Shown in pieces: positions 7,591-10,884 of a stretch of 10,884 nucleotides of DNA. Both the position numbers and the translations under genes were made by a program. Location: assembly GCA_023415895.1 (NCBI GenBank), contig JAEZJA010000171.1, forward strand, positions 1 through 10,884, given 5' to 3'. Positions within the stretch are counted from its first letter, which is position 1. Every line of letters starts with the position of its first letter. Source of the DNA: Bacillota bacterium. Lineage in GTDB: Bacteria > Bacillota > Clostridia > Oscillospirales > Acutalibacteraceae. The notes beneath the pieces are model-generated. The model had not been told where the DNA came from and made no database searches. It saw only the letters and a program-made list of their open reading frames with translations.

Positions 7591-9558
7591 TCAGATATCC
7601 ATAATAATCGGCAGGATCATGGGACTGCGCTTGGTCTTCTGGAAAAGCATGCGCGACAGTTCATCGCGTACCTTGGTCTTCATCGTCGTCCAGTCATACG
7701 ACCGCTCGCGGCAGCAGCTCTCCAGCACCTCGCGCGCAATCGCCTTGGCGTCATCGATCAATTTTTCCGACTCGCGAACGTAGACAAAGCCTCTGGACAC
7801 GATATCCGGTCCTGAGACAACCTCGCCGGTGGCGGGATCAATGGTAGCGACCACCACGATCAGGCCGTCCTCGGCCAGATGCTTGCGGTCACGCAGCACA
7901 ATGCTGCCCACGTCTCCGACACCCAGACCGTCCACAAGCACGCGTCCGGCAGGCACCGTGCCCACAATCTCCATTTTATCCGGCCGGATCTCCACAACCT
8001 TGCCGATATCGGGAATCAGCACGTTTTTCGGTGACATACCCATGGATTTGGCGAGATTGGCATGCTTGCGCAGATGCTTCTGCTCGCCGTGAACAGGAAT
8101 AAAGAACCTGGGGCGGGTCAGCCCGTGGATAATCTTGAGTTCCTCCTGACAGGCGTGTCCCGACACGTGCACATCGTACATTTTTTCATACACCACATCG
8201 CAGCCGCGTTTCATAAGCTCGTTGACAACCTTGCCCACGGTCTTTTCGTTGCCCGGAATGGGCGTAGCCGAAATAATGATGTAATCATCCGGGCCGACCT
8301 CCACCTTGCGGTGTTCGGAAAAAGCCATACGTGTCAGCGCCGACATAGGCTCTCCTTGGCTGCCCGTGGTAATCAAAATCACCTTATCTTTAGGATAACG
8401 GTTGAGCACATCGATATCAATCAGCACGCCTTCGGGGATATTGAGATACCCCAGCTCGGTCGCAATGGTCACCACATTGACCATGCTGCGCCCAGAAATG
8501 GCCACCTTGCGGTCATCCTTAATGGCGGCGTCAATGATCTGCTGAATACGGTGAATGTTGGATGAGAAGGTCGCGATAATGATGCGCTTGTTCTCGGCCT
8601 TGCGAAATAGATTGGCGAAGCTGTCTCCCACCACGCGCTCGCTCGGCGTATAGCCCGAACGCTCGACATTGGTCGAATCGGCCATCAAAGCCAGAACGCC
8701 TTCGTTACCCATGGCGCCGAAGCGAGCGAGATCAATCATTTTTCCGTGAATCGGCGTGGAGTCAATCTTGAAGTCGCCGGTATGCACCACATACCCGATC
8801 GGGGTCTTAATACCCAGTCCCACGGCATCGGGAATGGAATGGTTGACATTGATAAATTCGACCGATACCGCGCCAAAGCTGACAACATCGCCCGGCTGGA
8901 CCACGTTGAGCTTAACCTTGCCCGACAGTCCGTGTTCCTTGAGCTTGGAATCCACCAGTGCCAGCGTCAGCCGTGTGCCGTACAGCGGAAGGTTGACCTG
9001 TTTGAGCAGATAAGGCAGTGCGCCGATATGATCCTCATGCCCGTGGGTCAGAACGATGCCGCGAATACGGTCGCGGTTTTTCTCCACATAGGTGAAATCG
9101 GGCAGAACAATGTCCACACCCAGCATTTCATCGTCCGGAAATGCCATGCCGCAGTCAATCAGAAAGGCATCGTCCCCATATTCAAACATCGTGATGTTCT
9201 TGCCGATTTCGTTGAGCCCGCCAAGATACGTCAGGCGCACCGGCAGCACGGGGGCCTTGGGCGGCCGTCCGCGGTGGCGTGTCTGAGCTTTTTGAGACAT
9301 AGCGTTGGTGCCAGACTTCGCCGTGGTTTCGGGAGAGCGAACTCCCGCCGCTTTTATAAAATCGGGTTTCCCGTTGCCTTCGTTACGAACGGTTGCGGAC
9401 GCCTGCGGTTTGGCATTGCTCTGCCCATTGTAGGACACGGGCGTCTCTCTTTTGGCGGTACTGTTTTTGGGCGGACGTCCCCTCCTTCCTCCCGAACGGG
9501 CAGGTGTCGGAGACGAAGGCGCTGTCAGCCCCTCTGTCTTTTTGTCATCTGTTGTCAC
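7591..9558 (-). CDS. rnj: Ribonuclease J with AT-hook-bearing N-terminal extension
   Basis: RNase J is a metallo-beta-lactamase/beta-CASP nuclease with 5'-3' exo- and endonuclease activity in mRNA decay and rRNA maturation. The catalytic core begins at about 107 (RLTYLGGLNEIGKN). It shows the zinc motif THGHEDHIG (171-179), H240, HTGDFKID (259-266), beta-CASP motifs including ATFSSN (329-334), and the late VHVSGHACQEEL and IPVHGEQKHL. The C-terminal domain follows. At 655 residues it exceeds the common 555 or so because of a low-complexity basic extension (1-106) rich in Pro, Ser, Thr, Lys and Arg. That extension contains RGRPPK twice (26-31 and 96-101). The start is GTG at 9558, seven bases after GGAGG; an ATG in that spacer is out of frame and soon hits a stop. 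The gene is followed closely by gdpP. J1 versus J2 cannot be decided here. Confidence 0.96.
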   Translation of the reverse strand: MTTDDKKTEGLTAPSSPTPARSGGRRGRPPKNSTAKRETPVSYNGQSNAKPQASATVRNEGNGKPDFIKAAGVRSPETTAKSGTNAMSQKAQTRHRGRPPKAPVLPVRLTYLGGLNEIGKNITMFEYGDDAFLIDCGMAFPDDEMLGVDIVLPDFTYVEKNRDRIRGIVLTHGHEDHIGALPYLLKQVNLPLYGTRLTLALVDSKLKEHGLSGKVKLNVVQPGDVVSFGAVSVEFINVNHSIPDAVGLGIKTPIGYVVHTGDFKIDSTPIHGKMIDLARFGAMGNEGVLALMADSTNVERSGYTPSERVVGDSFANLFRKAENKRIIIATFSSNIHRIQQIIDAAIKDDRKVAISGRSMVNVVTIATELGYLNIPEGVLIDIDVLNRYPKDKVILITTGSQGEPMSALTRMAFSEHRKVEVGPDDYIIISATPIPGNEKTVGKVVNELMKRGCDVVYEKMYDVHVSGHACQEELKIIHGLTRPRFFIPVHGEQKHLRKHANLAKSMGMSPKNVLIPDIGKVVEIRPDKMEIVGTVPAGRVLVDGLGVGDVGSIVLRDRKHLAEDGLIVVVATIDPATGEVVSGPDIVSRGFVYVRESEKLIDDAKAIAREVLESCCRERSYDWTTMKTKVRDELSRMLFQKTKRSPMILPIIMDI

Positions 9559-9565
9559 ACATAAT

Positions 9566-9570
9566 CCTCC
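9566..9570 (-). promoter_or_regulatory. Strong ribosome binding site fixing the GTG start of rnj
   Basis: GGAGG on the minus strand lies seven bases before GTG at 9558. It is the strongest Shine-Dalgarno in the window. It supports including the whole low-complexity extension in the RNase J protein. Confidence 0.75.
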
Positions 9571-9612
9571 ATTTCTTTTTTACAAAAAATTAAAGCGCAT
9601 TTGCGTAATTCC

Positions 9613-9641
9613 ATTATTCGCTTGCGAGTATCAGTCAGCAA
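9613..9641 (-). promoter_or_regulatory. Weak candidate promoter for rnj
   Basis: TTGCTG (9641-9636), a 17-base spacer and AATAAT (9618-9613) resemble a sigma-A promoter, with a good -10 and poor -35. It would start transcription roughly 45-50 bases before the rnj GTG. The AT-rich gap offers other matches, so this is tentative. Confidence 0.3.
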
Positions 9642-9657
9642 ATTTGTATAACGAAAT

Positions 9658-9677
9658 AGCCCCACTCGAGTGAGGCT
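9658..9677 (-). terminator. Stem-loop between the mutase-like gene and rnj (possible terminator)
   Basis: Read on the minus strand this forms an 8-bp stem (AGCCUCAC pairing with GUGGGGCU, one G-U pair) around a UCGA tetraloop. The tail AUUUCGUUAU is only moderately U-rich, so it is at best a weak intrinsic terminator of the upstream gene. On the plus strand the G-U pair becomes a C-A mismatch, which favours a minus-strand RNA structure, although a run of six Ts follows seven bases later on the plus strand. Confidence 0.45.
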
Positions 9678-9765
9678 GTCAGTATTTTTTCCAATTCCGC
9701 TTGTATTCACTTATCCGCACAAAAAACTATACAATACATACTATGAAAAAAACCGACCGCAATTC

Positions 9766-9785
9766 GTTATTGATAAATCAATAAC
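9766..9785. repeat. Perfect AT-rich inverted repeat (9-bp arms, 2-base centre)
   Basis: GTTATTGAT and ATCAATAAC flank a two-base centre, 17 bases after the stop of the mutase-like gene. It could be an operator for a dimeric regulator or a weak hairpin. A T7 run follows on the minus strand, but 13 bases beyond the stem, too far for a canonical terminator. Confidence 0.6.
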
Positions 9786-9802
9786 TTTCTTAAATATATA
9801 TT

Positions 9803-10884
9803 CTACTTGCTTTGCTGCTGAATGTCAAGAAAAACCGTATCCAGAGTGTGCTCCAGCTCTCCGCACAGCTCGGCTGCCATTTCCGTATCCGACGCTTCGG
9901 CAGTCAGTACCAGACTGCGTCCTCGTTTGGATGGTCTCACCATCCAGATACCCCTTGGCGTGCGGATACGGGCTCCCTCGCCGTCCTCCTTTTCGTCACC
10001 CGCCAGACGACGGATGACACGGCCGGGATTGACACTGCACACGACTGTTCGGGTTGACACTGCAAATTCAGGCAGACAGGCCAGCATTTCTCTGAGAGTC
10101 GTATCGTAGATTTTCATATAATACAGGATCCGCACGGCCATCATCAATCCGTCGCGTGCCCACATCTGGGAGGCAGCCAACCGACGTGCTTCACGATCAC
10201 GGCCGTCTGCCGGACAGCTGAGATAGCGCTTGACCTGATGACCGTACCGCTGCGCCAGTTTCTCAATGGCGACCGGCGCGTCATAGGGCAGTGCCACATC
10301 CCGTCCGTTCTCCAACTCAATCATACAGCACAGCGCCAGTGTCTGCTCAGGCCAGATATACCCCGCATCGGGTTCAAACATGGACAGTTTGCGTCCGCCA
10401 GCGCCCACATGAAGCCGCAAATCACCACCCGAAGCACATCCCATCGTCGCCAACAGGGATGTCAGCATTTTGGTCGTCTCATAATCCGACCCGCGCACCG
10501 TCGTGCTCAGACCCGACAAGCCGAGAGGTGCCATGCTGATGAGCTCCTGACGGTAGAGCTGGCGCATCCCCGTCATATCGGTAGCCTCATGGATGCTGTT
10601 CCAGCCCACACGCGCATAGTCCCCGTTGGACAGCCGCGTTTCGATCTCGCGCTCCGCGGCCCTTGAGGCGGGCAGTCCCCCGCTCTCAATCAGCCGGATA
10701 CAGGATTTAACCCCTCCCGAAATATACAACCCCGCTTTGATGCGTCCGAAGTTAACAAAATAATCAAACTGCGGCTCGATGCAGCCGCCGAAATCCCAGA
10801 CGACACAGCCTGTGGACAACACGCCTGAAATCAGCGCCATTTTGAGGGATGTCGATGCATGATCGAAACCGCAGCCGACAGCCA
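9803..10884 (-). CDS. Degenerate phosphoglucomutase/phosphomannomutase-family protein (5' end beyond window)
   Basis: About 359 C-terminal residues are visible; the frame is open to the window edge, so 90-150 N-terminal residues are probably missing. Numbering here is from the internal Met at 10840. The alpha-D-phosphohexomutase layout is recognisable: ALISGVLSTGCVVWDFG (2-18) matches the usual AL..GL..AG..V.DLG pattern, then GLYISGG (37-43), a middle domain (about 108-200), WARDGLMMAVRIL (227-239), and a C-terminal domain ending in VRPS and LTAEA. The key catalytic motifs are altered. The phosphoserine loop (normally SASHNP) reads ISGGVKS. The metal loop (normally DGDxDR) reads GAGGRK (146-151). 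The GE.SG sugar loop is not seen. The phosphate loop RPSGTEP reads RPSKRGR (302-308). It is therefore probably not an active mutase and may be a binding or regulatory pseudoenzyme. The reading frame is long and undamaged, so it does not look like a decaying pseudogene. It ends 244 bases before rnj. Confidence 0.8.
   Translation of the reverse strand, partial: AVGCGFDHASTSLKMALISGVLSTGCVVWDFGGCIEPQFDYFVNFGRIKAGLYISGGVKSCIRLIESGGLPASRAAEREIETRLSNGDYARVGWNSIHEATDMTGMRQLYRQELISMAPLGLSGLSTTVRGSDYETTKMLTSLLATMGCASGGDLRLHVGAGGRKLSMFEPDAGYIWPEQTLALCCMIELENGRDVALPYDAPVAIEKLAQRYGHQVKRYLSCPADGRDREARRLAASQMWARDGLMMAVRILYYMKIYDTTLREMLACLPEFAVSTRTVVCSVNPGRVIRRLAGDEKEDGEGARIRTPRGIWMVRPSKRGRSLVLTAEASDTEMAAELCGELEHTLDTVFLDIQQQSK

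Noticed and set aside
8746..9564. 272-residue plus-strand open frame opposite rnj
   Set aside because: Antisense to a complete RNase J, with no family motif. Its C-terminal part is the mirror of the low-complexity extension.
1..10884. CRISPR array, tRNA/rRNA genes, insertion sequences, defence islands
   Set aside because: No regularly spaced repeats, cloverleaf-like sequences, transposase frames or terminal repeats were seen. The gene content is housekeeping throughout.

Overview
The window is chromosomal and GC-rich by eye. Every gene I can support lies on the minus strand, so transcription runs from high to low coordinates. Gene content and order (rnj, gdpP, rplI, dnaB, tilS, hpt, ftsH) are typical Firmicutes housekeeping; gdpP-rplI-dnaB and tilS-hpt-ftsH are both conserved runs in that phylum. 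With the GC-rich composition, this suggests a Clostridia-class anaerobe, perhaps Oscillospirales/Ruminococcaceae. The taxon is inference.

Layout in transcription order. (1) 10884-9803: 3' part of a phosphoglucomutase/phosphomannomutase-fold gene whose visible catalytic motifs are almost all lost. (2) 9802-9559: an AT-rich 244-bp gap with two strong inverted repeats and a weak candidate promoter. (3) 9558-7591: RNase J with a basic N-terminal extension of about 105 residues carrying two AT-hook-like RGRPPK motifs. (4) 7541-5529: GdpP, a membrane-bound c-di-AMP phosphodiesterase. (5) 5528-5436: a gap with a good sigma-A-type promoter. (6) 5435-1, the run rplI (bL9), dnaB (replicative helicase), tilS (tRNA-Ile lysidine synthetase), hpt (hypoxanthine phosphoribosyltransferase) and ftsH (membrane AAA+ zinc protease). 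ftsH is cut by the window edge before its C-terminus. Gaps are about 50 nt or less, and dnaB and tilS overlap.

Together the genes form a growth-linked block: RNA turnover, c-di-AMP signalling, ribosome, replication, tRNA modification, purine salvage and membrane protein quality control. Four of the seven visible starts are non-ATG (GTG for rnj, rplI and tilS; TTG for ftsH).

I see no mobile element, CRISPR array, tRNA or rRNA, and no obvious new multi-gene system. The points worth a second look are the apparent pseudoenzyme, the AT-hooks on RNase J, an EF-hand/dockerin-like loop in the outer domain of FtsH, a sharply AT-rich patch inside tilS, and the structured gap before rnj.
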